10,474 bases of DNA from Patescibacteria group bacterium (GCA_015489565.1 WFZM01000014.1:1-10474); one strand, 5' to 3'. Shown: positions 1 through 6,577, counted from the stretch's first letter. Numbers and translations: made by a program. The notes: generated by a model from the letters alone, not told the origin.

Positions 1-1
1 G

Positions 2-145
2 CTTCAAGATAATTTCTTAATTGTGAACATGGAAATATCGGAGAATGCCATGTCTGAGCTTTTGGAAAGCTTTTTTGCCAATCCCAAGCCACTTATTTGG
101 CAAGATAGCTTTGAGCAATTGCCGGGCGGCAAAAGCTTTGCTTGA
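2..145 (+). CDS. 3' end of an unrecognised protein-coding gene (5' part outside window)
   Basis: This frame is open from the left edge to a TGA at 143-145 and encodes 47 residues; both other forward frames hit stops within the first 20 bases. The visible tail has an alternating hydrophobic stretch (LIVNMEI), a helix-like acidic segment (ENAMSELLESFF) and ends in PGGKSFA, so it looks like the end of a soluble domain rather than a membrane segment. I do not recognise the family. It lies 38 bases upstream of argS on the same strand with no terminator hairpin between them, so some read-through into argS is possible. The evidence is frame continuity and plausible composition only. Confidence 0.6.
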   Translation, partial: LQDNFLIVNMEISENAMSELLESFFANPKPLIWQDSFEQLPGGKSFA

Positions 146-171
146 AGCATTTACTTTAAATACAAATTCTG

Positions 172-177
172 TAAAAT
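172..177 (+). promoter_or_regulatory. Putative -10 element of argS (leaderless spacing)
   Basis: TAAAAT lies directly after TG, with a weak -35-like TTTACT at 150-155 (16-base spacer). Only six bases separate the hexamer from the argS ATG, so transcription would begin at or next to the start codon. No Shine-Dalgarno-like sequence is present. The same geometry is seen before the decayed toxin, the HIT gene and the recJ-like gene. Confidence 0.4.
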
Positions 178-183
178 TAGAGA

Positions 184-1866
184 ATGCTAAAAGTAAAGAG
201 AGAGCTTGAGGAAAAAATCACCGACTGGGCGTTTGCTCAGGGGGTCGGGGATGGTTTGCGCTTCACACTTGAGCGGCCGGCAGATAAAAAGCACGGGCAT
301 TATTCCAGCAACTTGGCCCTAGTGCTTTCAAAAGCCTTAGCTAAAAAACCGCAAGATATCGCGCAGGACTTTGTGAATAGTTTCAATAGCCCGGATTTTT
401 TGGAAAAGATAGAAATAGCCGGACCAGGATTTTTAAACTTTTATTTGTCCAGGCAAGCCCTGGCCAATATTTTAAAAGAAGATTTCAGCTTAAGCTCAAA
501 ATTTAGCGGAAAGAAAGTTCTTCTTGAGCATTCATCACCAAACCTTTTCAAGCCGTTTCATATCGGGCATTTGGTAAACAATAGCTATGGCGAAGCTCTA
601 TCAAGAATGCTGAGCTTGGCGGGGGCAAGTGTAAAGACTCTAGCTTTTCCTTCAGATGTATCCCCGGGAATTGCCAAGGCTGTATGGGCTATTAAAGATT
701 TGCGATTAAAGGATTTTTCAATAGAAGACATTGGCAAGGCATATGCTTACGGGTCTGAAAAATACAAAACGGATACAGTAGTAAAAAATCAAGTGGATGA
801 GCTTAATGCAAAAATTTATAACTATCTGTATGGTAAGACTGAGAAAGATAAAGATATAGAAATTTACGAAAGAGGAAAAGAACTATCGTTAAAGTTCTTT
901 TTGAAGACACTTGATTTGCTTGATTCTCAGATAGATGATTTTATATTTGAATCTGAGGCGGAAAAAGAAGGCAAAAAAATAGTTTTTGAAAATAGCCCCG
1001 GAGTTTTTGAAGAGTCAGAGGGGGCATATATTTTTCGTGGCTCAAAATATGGACTCTTTGATAATGTTTTTGTAAACTCTGCCGGATTTGGTACCTACTT
1101 AGCAAAAGATCTGGGGCTTTTGAAAATAAAGTTTTCAAAATATGATTTTGACAAGTCCATCACCATAACAGATGCAGAGCAAAAAGAGCACTTTGCTTTG
1201 CTAAAAAAGTCCGCAGAACTTATAAACAAGACTTGGGCTGAGAAATCAGACTTTCTGCAGCATGGACGTATGGCACCGAGTTCCGGCAAGTTCTCTTCCA
1301 GGCTTGGCAATGTTCCGCTAGCGGAAGATATTTTAAGTGAGGCTCAAGAAGCCGTAGAGGAGAAAATCAAAGAATCAGGCAAGGGTGATTTGAAAAATGC
1401 AAGGTATATAGCTTTGGCCGCGCTTAAATACGGAGTGCTTAAAGTTTCCATGGGCAAGTCTATAGTTTGGGACAAAGAAAAAGCGCTTTCTTTTGAAGGA
1501 GACTCCGGACCTTACTTGCAGTATTCATATGCGCGCGCAAGATCAGTTCTTAAAAAGTCCTCTAAAGAGGCGGAGCTTGCCAATCTATCAAACTTTGACG
1601 CTCCAGATAATCTTTTGGGCTCCGAGCTTGTCTTTGAACTTTTGTATATGGATGATATATTTGAGGACGCTGTAGAGACTCTTTCTCCGCATAAGCTGGC
1701 AAATTATGCAAATAAATTGGCAAGCGCTTTTAATGCTTTTTATGCAAATGAAAAGATTATAGCTAGTACTGATGAGCAGTTTAAATTATTTTTAGTTAAT
1801 CGTTTCGCAAATACTATGAAAATTTTACTTGAAGCCATGAGCATTAGAGCGCTTGATGAGATGTAA
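184..1866 (+). CDS. argS: Arginyl-tRNA synthetase (ArgRS)
   Basis: This class Ia aminoacyl-tRNA synthetase would charge tRNA-Arg with arginine, using ATP, in the cytoplasm. The 560 residues match the usual family length of about 550-600. An N-terminal additional domain covers roughly residues 1-100. The catalytic core holds the signature SSPNLFKPFHIGHL (about 117-130), with HIGH at 126-129. The KMSKS-like loop is KFSSRLGN (about 369-376), a variant of the KMSSRKGN type. A DALR-type anticodon-binding domain closes the protein, beginning around the conserved GPYLQYSYARAR (442-453). The usual GDWGTQ-like segment is replaced by PSDVSPGIAKAVW (156-168), a form I associate with CPR ArgRS. The ATG at 184 is chosen because a -10-like hexamer lies just upstream and the N-terminus is typical. 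The gene is followed by an AT-rich leader and two strong hairpins. Confidence 0.96.
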   Translation: MLKVKRELEEKITDWAFAQGVGDGLRFTLERPADKKHGHYSSNLALVLSKALAKKPQDIAQDFVNSFNSPDFLEKIEIAGPGFLNFYLSRQALANILKEDFSLSSKFSGKKVLLEHSSPNLFKPFHIGHLVNNSYGEALSRMLSLAGASVKTLAFPSDVSPGIAKAVWAIKDLRLKDFSIEDIGKAYAYGSEKYKTDTVVKNQVDELNAKIYNYLYGKTEKDKDIEIYERGKELSLKFFLKTLDLLDSQIDDFIFESEAEKEGKKIVFENSPGVFEESEGAYIFRGSKYGLFDNVFVNSAGFGTYLAKDLGLLKIKFSKYDFDKSITITDAEQKEHFALLKKSAELINKTWAEKSDFLQHGRMAPSSGKFSSRLGNVPLAEDILSEAQEAVEEKIKESGKGDLKNARYIALAALKYGVLKVSMGKSIVWDKEKALSFEGDSGPYLQYSYARARSVLKKSSKEAELANLSNFDAPDNLLGSELVFELLYMDDIFEDAVETLSPHKLANYANKLASAFNAFYANEKIIASTDEQFKLFLVNRFANTMKILLEAMSIRALDEM

Positions 1867-1870
1867 AAGT

Positions 1871-1944
1871 AAATGATAAATGATAAATAAAAAATAAGAG
1901 ATTAAATCAAAATAGCCCGCGCGCAGCGTAGCTGCGCGCGGGCT
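1871..1944 (+). repeat. Copy 1 of a 3'-end repeat: AT-rich multi-stop leader plus triloop hairpin
   Basis: Five bases after the argS stop begins a leader of about 43 bases that is repeated after tgt at 3552-3595. The first 17 bases (1871-1887) are identical in both copies, and about 37 of 44 aligned columns agree with one gap. TGA and TAA triplets at 1874, 1877, 1881, 1884 and 1888 put stop codons in all three forward frames. Both leaders end in TAGC, where the arm of a perfect hairpin begins, but the stem sequences of the two copies differ. It may be a dispersed intergenic element or a conserved 3'-end cassette. Confidence 0.6.
1914..1944 (+). terminator. Strong hairpin after argS, probable transcription terminator
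   Basis: The arms 1914-1927 and 1931-1944 pair perfectly over 14 bp, almost all G-C, around a GTA loop. The stem is very stable, but the downstream tract (TTCATTT) is only weakly U-rich. It lies 47 bases after the argS stop and before the toxin promoter, as expected of an argS terminator. Confidence 0.7.
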
Positions 1945-1958
1945 TCATTTAAAACACG

Positions 1959-1989
1959 AACAGCTAACAAGCCCGGCTTGTTAGCTGTT
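1959..1989 (+). terminator. Second hairpin downstream of argS
   Basis: The arms 1959-1972 and 1976-1989 are perfect 14-bp reverse complements around a CCG loop, followed by ATATTTT. Only 14 bases separate it from the preceding hairpin. It may be a tandem back-up terminator or a separate palindromic element; the three-base loop is shared with five other palindromes here. Confidence 0.55.
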
Positions 1990-2019
1990 ATATTTTGTAA
2001 ATTACACAATTTGCTCATA

Positions 2020-2028
2020 TGGTAAAAT
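2020..2028 (+). promoter_or_regulatory. Extended -10 promoter of the decayed toxin gene
   Basis: TGGTAAAAT matches the extended -10 form TGnTAnAAT. The hexamer ends six bases before the ATG at 2035, the leaderless spacing seen at other genes here. The promoter looks intact although the coding frame behind it is interrupted. Confidence 0.5.
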
Positions 2029-2034
2029 GCACTT

Positions 2035-2418
2035 ATGCAAAAAGATTTTGATAGGTGGAACGAGGAGAAGAAATAATTAAACCGGCTAGCTACGGGACCA
2101 CGTTTCCATGAGAGGGAAGTGTGGTTTATAAAACTTGGCGTTAATGTTAAGCACGAGCAAGATGGCGGAAAAGAGTTTTTAAGACCGATGCTTATAATCA
2201 AGAAGTTTTCCAAGGATATTGCATAGGCCGTGTCATTAAACAGAACCAAGAAGCGTGGCAGATTTTACCATGTATTTAAATTTCAAAGAGAGGATTCAGC
2301 GGCAGTTCTGTCTCAGCTCAGATTGATTGATGTGCGGAGATTTTCTTACTATAAAGGGCGTATATCTACCAGAGAGTTTGAAAAGATAAAAAAGAAATTA
2401 CGTGAGTTTTTAAAATAA
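2035..2418 (+). pseudogene. PemK/MazF-type toxin, interrupted by two in-frame stop codons
   Basis: A single frame of 128 codons runs from ATG 2035 to TAA 2416-2418 and is broken only by TAA at 2074-2076 (codon 14) and TAG at 2224-2226 (codon 64). Ignoring these, the product is a complete PemK/MazF-like toxin of the kind common in CPR genomes. It has a basic N-terminus (MQKDFDRWNEEKK), then REVWFIKLGVNVKHEQDGG and EFLRPMLIIKKFSKDI, followed by AVSLNRTKKRGRFYHVF, and near the C-terminus LSQLRLIDVRRFSYYKGRIS. Family members are mRNA endoribonucleases usually paired with an antitoxin. No antitoxin frame lies next to it. The first stop falls within a lysine/glutamate-rich stretch and the second where I would expect a tryptophan (TGG to TAG); both suggest point mutation without frameshift. 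A GTG at 2230 could start only the last 62 codons, which lack the N-terminal half. Sequencing error is an alternative, but would need two independent events. Confidence 0.8.
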
Positions 2419-2422
2419 TTAC

Positions 2423-2444
2423 CCCCCACCGCAAACGGTGGGGG
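2423..2444 (+). terminator. C/G-rich hairpin between the toxin remnant and tgt
   Basis: The arms 2423-2431 and 2436-2444 pair over 9 bp around a CAAA loop. There is no U-tract, so it is a weak intrinsic terminator. It begins five bases after the toxin frame ends and lies 26 bases before the tgt -10 element, so it probably separates the two units. Confidence 0.45.
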
Positions 2445-2470
2445 TCGGGACTATTGTCCATTTATGCTAC

Positions 2471-2476
2471 TATAAT
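2471..2476 (+). promoter_or_regulatory. Putative -10 element of tgt
   Basis: A consensus TATAAT ends 17 bases before the tgt ATG, predicting a very short 5' UTR. A second candidate, CATAAT at 2479-2484, would place the start of transcription almost at the ATG. No clear -35 or Shine-Dalgarno sequence is visible. Confidence 0.5.
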
Positions 2477-2493
2477 AGCATAATACAAAGATT

Positions 2494-3564
2494 ATGCAGA
2501 TAAAAAGAAAAATAAACGGGGAAGAAAAAGTATTAAAGCTGCCGAACTTTGCGCCGGATGCTACGCGCGCAGGGGTAAAGGCTTTGCCGACAAGCGAGCT
2601 TAAAGGTGTGGGGGTAGAAGCGCTTGTGGTAAATACCTACCACCTTATGCTCAAGCCCGGCGCGGATTTAATTGAAAAAGCAGGTGGAATTCACAAATTT
2701 ATGAGCTGGGACGGCTGGGCAATTTCTGACTCCGGAGGTTATCAAGTCTTCTCGCTTGTGCATCGCAACCCTGAGCTTGGCAAAGTTCTGGACGATGGTG
2801 TGCGCTTTAAAAATGTATATAACGGAGATTGGGAGTTTCTGACGCCTGAGGATTCTATTAAGATACAGATGAAGCTCGGCACGGACATAATGGTCTTGCT
2901 TGATGATGTTCGGCCTACAGATCGCGACAAGGGCGAGATGAAAGATGCGGTGCTAAGGACGATTGAGTGGGCTAAATTGCAAAAGCAAGTTTTCTTAGAT
3001 GAGCTTGAAAAGCGCGGGCTTGATGACGAAAGTAGACCAAAACTTGTGGCTGTTATCCAAGGTGGTCCCTTTGAGGATTTGCGCGCGCTTTGCGCGGAGG
3101 GCCTGCTTGCGCTTGAAGATGAAAATTTCCGTTTTGATGGCTTTGGTTTTGGTGGTAATCATTTGGACGCGGATGGGAACTTAATGGAAAACATTTTGCA
3201 GGTGACAGCTACGCTTATACCTGATGATAGATTTAAATTTGCGCTTGGTATAGGGCGTCCACGCGACATAGAAGTAGCAAAAAGCTTTGGCTGGAACTTG
3301 TTCGACTGCACGATACCTACGCGCGAGGCAAGGCATGGGAAAGTGTTCTTCTTTGAGCAGGGCGAACTTGCAAGTGAGAATTTAAAAAATGCAAAATTTA
3401 GAAAAGACTTTTCAAAAATAGACGAAACTTGTGACTGCGGATGCAATACCTATAGTAAAGCTTATCTGCATCACTTGATAAATGTAAAAGACCCGGCAGT
3501 ATATATGATACTTGAGAAGCATAATTTGAAAGTTTATACAAGGTTTGTAAAAAATGATAAATGA
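2494..3564 (+). CDS. tgt: tRNA-guanine transglycosylase (queuine tRNA-ribosyltransferase family)
   Basis: This family swaps guanine at position 34 of GUN-anticodon tRNAs for a 7-deazaguanine base, a step of queuosine formation. The 356 residues form the expected TIM-barrel protein. Visible motifs are NTYHLMLKPG (47-56), DSGGYQVFSL (79-88), VIQGG (187-191), FDCTIPTREARHG (270-282), whose D271 matches the catalytic nucleophile, and a zinc site of C313, C315, C317 and H343 before YSKAYLHHL. Three places differ from the typical bacterial enzyme. The DEC motif in the base pocket is DDV (137-139). The GGLAVGE loop is GGNHLDADG (220-228). The zinc cysteines are C-x-C-x-C, one residue shorter than C-x-C-x2-C. 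The enzyme may therefore accept a different base, such as salvaged queuine. The final residues and TGA stop lie inside a repeat also found after argS. Confidence 0.92.
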   Translation: MQIKRKINGEEKVLKLPNFAPDATRAGVKALPTSELKGVGVEALVVNTYHLMLKPGADLIEKAGGIHKFMSWDGWAISDSGGYQVFSLVHRNPELGKVLDDGVRFKNVYNGDWEFLTPEDSIKIQMKLGTDIMVLLDDVRPTDRDKGEMKDAVLRTIEWAKLQKQVFLDELEKRGLDDESRPKLVAVIQGGPFEDLRALCAEGLLALEDENFRFDGFGFGGNHLDADGNLMENILQVTATLIPDDRFKFALGIGRPRDIEVAKSFGWNLFDCTIPTREARHGKVFFFEQGELASENLKNAKFRKDFSKIDETCDCGCNTYSKAYLHHLINVKDPAVYMILEKHNLKVYTRFVKNDK

Positions 3565-3624
3565 TAAACAAGAAATTAGAAATTAAATAAGAAATAGCGA
3601 TGGCTTGCAAGGCAAGCCATCGCT
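3552..3624 (+). repeat. Copy 2 of the 3'-end repeat, overlapping the end of tgt
   Basis: The leader 3552-3595 matches 1871-1913, with the first 17 bases identical. Here it starts inside tgt, so it supplies the last codons and the TGA stop (3562-3564). Stops occur in all three forward frames (for example 3555, 3562 and 3584). As in copy 1, it ends in TAGC leading into a perfect triloop hairpin of unrelated stem sequence. Confidence 0.6.
3596..3624 (+). terminator. Hairpin after tgt, probable terminator
   Basis: The arms 3596-3608 and 3612-3624 are perfect 13-bp reverse complements around an AAG loop, followed by TT and an A-rich tract. It starts 31 bases after the tgt stop and probably ends the tgt transcript, though the U-tract is short. 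Confidence 0.6.
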
Positions 3625-3662
3625 TTAAAAGGAAGGCAGTTATGTATAACAATCAAACGCGC

Positions 3663-3681
3663 TCGCAGGCTTCGCCTGCGA
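3663..3681. repeat. Short palindrome in the tgt downstream spacer
   Basis: The arms 3663-3670 and 3674-3681 pair over 8 bp around a TTC loop with no U-tract. It is the second palindrome after tgt, as two also follow argS. The rest of the 277-base spacer 3565-3841 holds no convincing gene; its right end is AT-rich and carries a putative promoter. Confidence 0.45.
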
Positions 3682-3773
3682 CCGCACAGCTCAACAACGC
3701 TACAGAAGCTTATTTTTAACATCTTACGCATTGGTTCACAAAATCTCAAGCTCCAAGAAGCCGAAATATAATA

Positions 3774-3782
3774 TGTTATAAC
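3774..3782 (+). promoter_or_regulatory. Extended -10 promoter candidate for the fibre-like exported protein
   Basis: TGTTATAAC is one base from the extended -10 consensus and resembles the TGTTATAAT at 6578-6586. It would give a 5' UTR of about 53 bases. TATAAT at 3767-3772 is a competing hexamer. Confidence 0.4.
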
Positions 3783-3841
3783 ATTGCGTAAAGTTTTTTA
3801 TTAATCGTTATTGATAAGATTTATTAATTTGTACAAGTTTT

Positions 3842-4762
3842 ATGAAGAAGAGTAAATTTAAAAGAAATTCAATTTTTATAGGGTCACTTGCTGCACTAGC
3901 ATTAGGTGCCGGATTTGTTTTTGCCACTCCGCCGGCTTCATACTATCTACCCGGTGAAACAAACGATCCATCTTGTTCTCCCGGAGATACAAATTGTGAC
4001 GTGCAATTAGAGACAAGTAAATGGACAGTATCAGGTGCTATTCTTACTCCAAAAACCGCAACTGACGACCTAGCGATTAATACAGATAACCTTTACGTGG
4101 ATGTAAGTGCGGGGACTGTTGGCATGGGCACGACAGGGCCCCAAAACAGACTACATTTACATCGGGCTGATAGTGGCTATGTTAATATACAATTTACAAA
4201 TTCCACAACAGGAAGCAACTCGGTGTTTTCCGGCACACGTATTGGATTAACTAGTAATGAAGATTTAGCATTCGTTAACAACACTGCTGGCAAAAATATA
4301 CTATTTTACACAGAAGAAGTGGAAAGGATGAGACTTGATAATACAGGTAATCTCGGGATAGGAACATCCAGTCCGGGCACTAGGCTGGAAGTACGAGCCG
4401 ATGATACCGGAACAGGGACAAATTTTGGTCAATTGAGAATATCAGGCACTTCGGATGCAAATAAGAGATTGAACTTAGGTTTTGATACAACAAATGATTT
4501 TGCCTGGATTCAATCAGGGATTAGCGGTGTTAGTTTTAACGATTTACCCTTGAACCCAAATGGTGGTAACATAGGCATCAACACAAGCTCGCCGACGGCT
4601 GCTTTGGATATTGACAGTAACACTTTACGACTTCGTACAGCAAAAACCCCGGCAAACGCAAGCGATACTTGCAAGCAAGGAGAGATGGCTTGGGATAGTA
4701 GCTATATATATGTTTGTGTAGCGGATAACACTTGGAAGCGATCGGCCCTTTCCAGCTGGTAG
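3842..4762 (+). CDS. Exported fibre-like protein with G-x-x-G-I-G-T-x-S-P repeats
   Basis: The 306-residue product starts with a signal peptide: basic residues 2-8, a hydrophobic core to about residue 27, and probable cleavage after VFA (29). The segment YYLPGETNDPSCSPGDTNC (34-52) resembles a motif that follows the signal peptide in many CPR exported proteins. Three repeats, GTVGMGTTGPQNRLHL (91-106), GNLGIGTSSPGTRLEV (169-184) and GNIGINTSSPTAALDI (242-257), are of the kind found in phage tail-fibre and adhesin shafts. The C-terminal part (about 261-306, LRLRTAKTP...CKQGEMAWDSSYIYVC...NTWKR) resembles a terminal module shared with phage fibres. No C-terminal intramolecular chaperone (peptidase S74) is present, and there is no sortase motif or transmembrane anchor. 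A surface attachment role is inferred. The ATG is chosen because it begins the signal peptide. The next gene follows after 151 bases without a terminator, so co-transcription is possible. Confidence 0.85.
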   Translation: MKKSKFKRNSIFIGSLAALALGAGFVFATPPASYYLPGETNDPSCSPGDTNCDVQLETSKWTVSGAILTPKTATDDLAINTDNLYVDVSAGTVGMGTTGPQNRLHLHRADSGYVNIQFTNSTTGSNSVFSGTRIGLTSNEDLAFVNNTAGKNILFYTEEVERMRLDNTGNLGIGTSSPGTRLEVRADDTGTGTNFGQLRISGTSDANKRLNLGFDTTNDFAWIQSGISGVSFNDLPLNPNGGNIGINTSSPTAALDIDSNTLRLRTAKTPANASDTCKQGEMAWDSSYIYVCVADNTWKRSALSSW

Positions 4763-4913
4763 TTTTAATATCAAAGATTAATTTCTTGGATTTAAGGATT
4801 ATTTTAGGCGCAAACAAATTTGAGATAAACCGTTTCCCTATCAACATTATAGAAATATTAGCCGGAAAGATGTTATGTGCCATATAAATAAATTATAAAT
4901 TATTATCGGACTT

Positions 4914-6506
4914 ATGAAACACAATGACATAAATAGGGGCTGCAAAAAATGCTTAGTCAGGATCTCCCTTGTTGCGCTTCTTGTATTTACTTTCTTGGGA
5001 TTTGCTGATGCAGCAGGGATAAGTAATACTGCTAAATGGGCATGGAGCGATAAAGGCGGCTGGATAAATTTTAACCCGACAAACGGCAACGTGGATGTCT
5101 CAGACAGTTCTTTAACTGGTCAAATATGGAGTACTAATTTTGGATGGATTAATTTGCAGCCCACAAATGGCGGAGTTACAAATAATTGCAACGGGCAGCT
5201 CAGTGGTTATGCGTGGGGCCCTAATTCTGGCTGGATAAATTTTAACGGGACCTCAATAGACCCAAGCAACGGAGTGTTTTCAGGAAGCGCCAGTTCTTTG
5301 ACTTTGGGTACGCTATATTTTTCAGGGCAAAATATAAGTGTAATAACTGACTGGCGCTGTTCAAGCAGTAGCAGTTCTTCTTCCAGTCGTTCCTCTTGGT
5401 CAAATCGTGATAGTGATGGAGATGGCAAAATAAACAGGGAAGAAGGAATATATGCGGATAAAGATGCAGATGGAATAGCGGATTATTTAGAGTCGGATAA
5501 AATAGATTCGGACAATGACGGGGTGGATGATGAACGTGACGCTGAAAATTATAATCCAGACAATGATTCAGACGCTGACGGATATTCCAACAAAGAGGAG
5601 AAAGAAGCCGGCACAGATCCAACAGACCCAGGTTCTTATCCTTATAAAGACGATGGAGATAACGGCGATGATAGTAACGACAATGATGACGATGGAAAAG
5701 ACACAGACGGTGATGGCTACACAGACGCACAAGAAAAAACACGGGGTACGGACCCAAATAACCCTAATTCAAACCCCGGAATAGGTGCAGACGAGCTAAA
5801 CACAAGAAAGTGTCCAATTTTTACCAAGTACTTAAAGAGGGGGGACTCAGGTGAAGAAGTTCGCAAGATGCAGATTTTCTTGAAGCAGCGAGGTTACTAC
5901 AACTATGATATTACCGGATTCTACGGAAATATTACAGATCGCGCAGTCCGCGCCTTTCAAGCGGCTTATGCCGACGATATATTAAAGCCGTGGGGTATCA
6001 GCACGCCAACAGGACGCTGGTTCAAGACATCTCGCTATACGGCAAACAAGCTCGCAGGCTGCTTTGAAGATAAGCCAGTGCTTGCGGGAGAGCAAGAAGA
6101 ACAAGAGAAAGTGCAAGAAGAATCTCAGCAAGACGCACAAGGTCAAGAACAAAACTCTCAAACAGAACAAGATAAAAACACTCAGAAGCAGATAGATCAG
6201 CTCCTTGATACTAATAATTGCTCATTCTTTACAAGGTATCACAGGAAAGGAGAGAGTGGAGGTGAAATATCAAAGATACAAGCATTCCTTAAGAAGTTTG
6301 GTTACTACCGCTACCCTGAGATAACGGGATACTACGGACCTATTACAGATCGCGCAGTCCGCGCCTTTCAAGCGGCATATGCGGATGATATATTAAAGCC
6401 ATGGGGAATGACTCAGCCATCCGGCTGGTGGTACAAGACTACTCGTGCGAAAGCAAATGAGCTTGCGGGATGTAAAGAAAATCTTTATCTAGATAATTTG
6501 CGCTAG
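4914..6506 (+). CDS. Exported protein: GWI repeats, Asp-rich Ca-binding-type region, two peptidoglycan-binding domains
   Basis: The 530-residue product has a signal peptide (hydrophobic 17-30, cleavage near ADA at 31-33). Residues 42-110 hold three copies of a W-x(5-7)-GWINF/L motif. A serine linker (150-161) leads to an Asp/Asn-rich region (about 166-275) with DSDGDGK, DKDADGI, DSDNDGVDD, DSDADGYS and DTDGDGYTD, the type 3 thrombospondin-like calcium-binding pattern. Two peptidoglycan_binding_1-type domains follow (about 300-383 and 436-520), separated by a Gln/Glu-rich linker (393-428). Each carries the expected G-(D/E)-SG, ITG-(F/Y)-YG and DRAVRAFQ elements and is bracketed by cysteines (C300/C383 and C436/C520). 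The likely role is an envelope protein held to peptidoglycan and stabilised by calcium; no enzymatic domain is visible. A possible -10, TATTAT at 4901-4906, ends seven bases before the ATG. A terminator follows at 6533. Confidence 0.87.
   Translation: MKHNDINRGCKKCLVRISLVALLVFTFLGFADAAGISNTAKWAWSDKGGWINFNPTNGNVDVSDSSLTGQIWSTNFGWINLQPTNGGVTNNCNGQLSGYAWGPNSGWINFNGTSIDPSNGVFSGSASSLTLGTLYFSGQNISVITDWRCSSSSSSSSSRSSWSNRDSDGDGKINREEGIYADKDADGIADYLESDKIDSDNDGVDDERDAENYNPDNDSDADGYSNKEEKEAGTDPTDPGSYPYKDDGDNGDDSNDNDDDGKDTDGDGYTDAQEKTRGTDPNNPNSNPGIGADELNTRKCPIFTKYLKRGDSGEEVRKMQIFLKQRGYYNYDITGFYGNITDRAVRAFQAAYADDILKPWGISTPTGRWFKTSRYTANKLAGCFEDKPVLAGEQEEQEKVQEESQQDAQGQEQNSQTEQDKNTQKQIDQLLDTNNCSFFTRYHRKGESGGEISKIQAFLKKFGYYRYPEITGYYGPITDRAVRAFQAAYADDILKPWGMTQPSGWWYKTTRAKANELAGCKENLYLDNLR
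5930..5995 (+). repeat. Internal DNA repeat, copy A (first peptidoglycan-binding domain)
   Basis: These 66 bases recur at 6341-6406 with four differences, all synonymous, and the first 36 bases are identical. They encode the ITDRAVRAFQAAY...KPWG core. Such DNA identity between two domains that otherwise differ indicates recent duplication or gene conversion. Confidence 0.9.
6341..6406 (+). repeat. Internal DNA repeat, copy B (second peptidoglycan-binding domain)
   Basis: This is the partner of 5930-5995, 411 bases downstream and in the same frame. The encoded core is identical, while the sequence on either side diverges at both DNA and protein level. Confidence 0.9.
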
Positions 6507-6532
6507 ATATAGATTGTTATAATTGATAATAT

Positions 6533-6564
6533 AAAAACACGAGTCAAGCCAGGCTCGTGTTTTT
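6533..6564. terminator. Rho-independent terminator after the GWI-repeat protein gene
   Basis: The arms 6533-6543 and 6554-6564 form an 11-bp perfect stem with an A-run on the left and a T-run on the right. The stem can extend by a G-T and a C-G pair, leaving a six-base loop. It lies 26 bases past the stop at 6506 and just before the next promoter. Confidence 0.8.
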
Positions 6565-6577
6565 GTGCATATAAGTA

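Noticed and set aside
2074..2226. Stop-codon recoding in the toxin frame
   Set aside because: The two interruptions use different stops (TAA and TAG), and TAA is also the genuine end of argS and of this frame. CPR recoding known to me affects UGA, which here serves as the real stop of tgt. Nonsense mutation is simpler.
1902..2249. Minus-strand frame of 115 codons over the toxin remnant
   Set aside because: It runs through the argS hairpins and antisense to recognisable toxin motifs, with no family resemblance of its own.
3725..3791. Inverted repeat TTACGCA / TGCGTAA around the promoter region before 3842
   Set aside because: The seven-base arms are about 54 bases apart in AT-rich spacer, which is expected by chance.
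4763..4913. Possible small gene between the fibre-like and GWI-repeat protein genes
   Set aside because: One forward frame stays open to a TAA near 4882 with plausible composition, but it has no good start codon and no family resemblance, and it overlaps the end of the preceding gene. It is AT-rich spacer as far as I can see.
5349..5400. Serine codon run as a slippage-prone microsatellite
   Set aside because: The run mixes AGC, AGT, TCT, TCC and TCG codons, so there is no simple DNA repeat; it reads as an ordinary protein linker.
5242..5757. Minus-strand frame of 171 codons
   Set aside because: It lies wholly inside the GWI-repeat protein gene, and its His/Leu/Tyr-rich composition is the antisense of the Asp-rich calcium-binding region.
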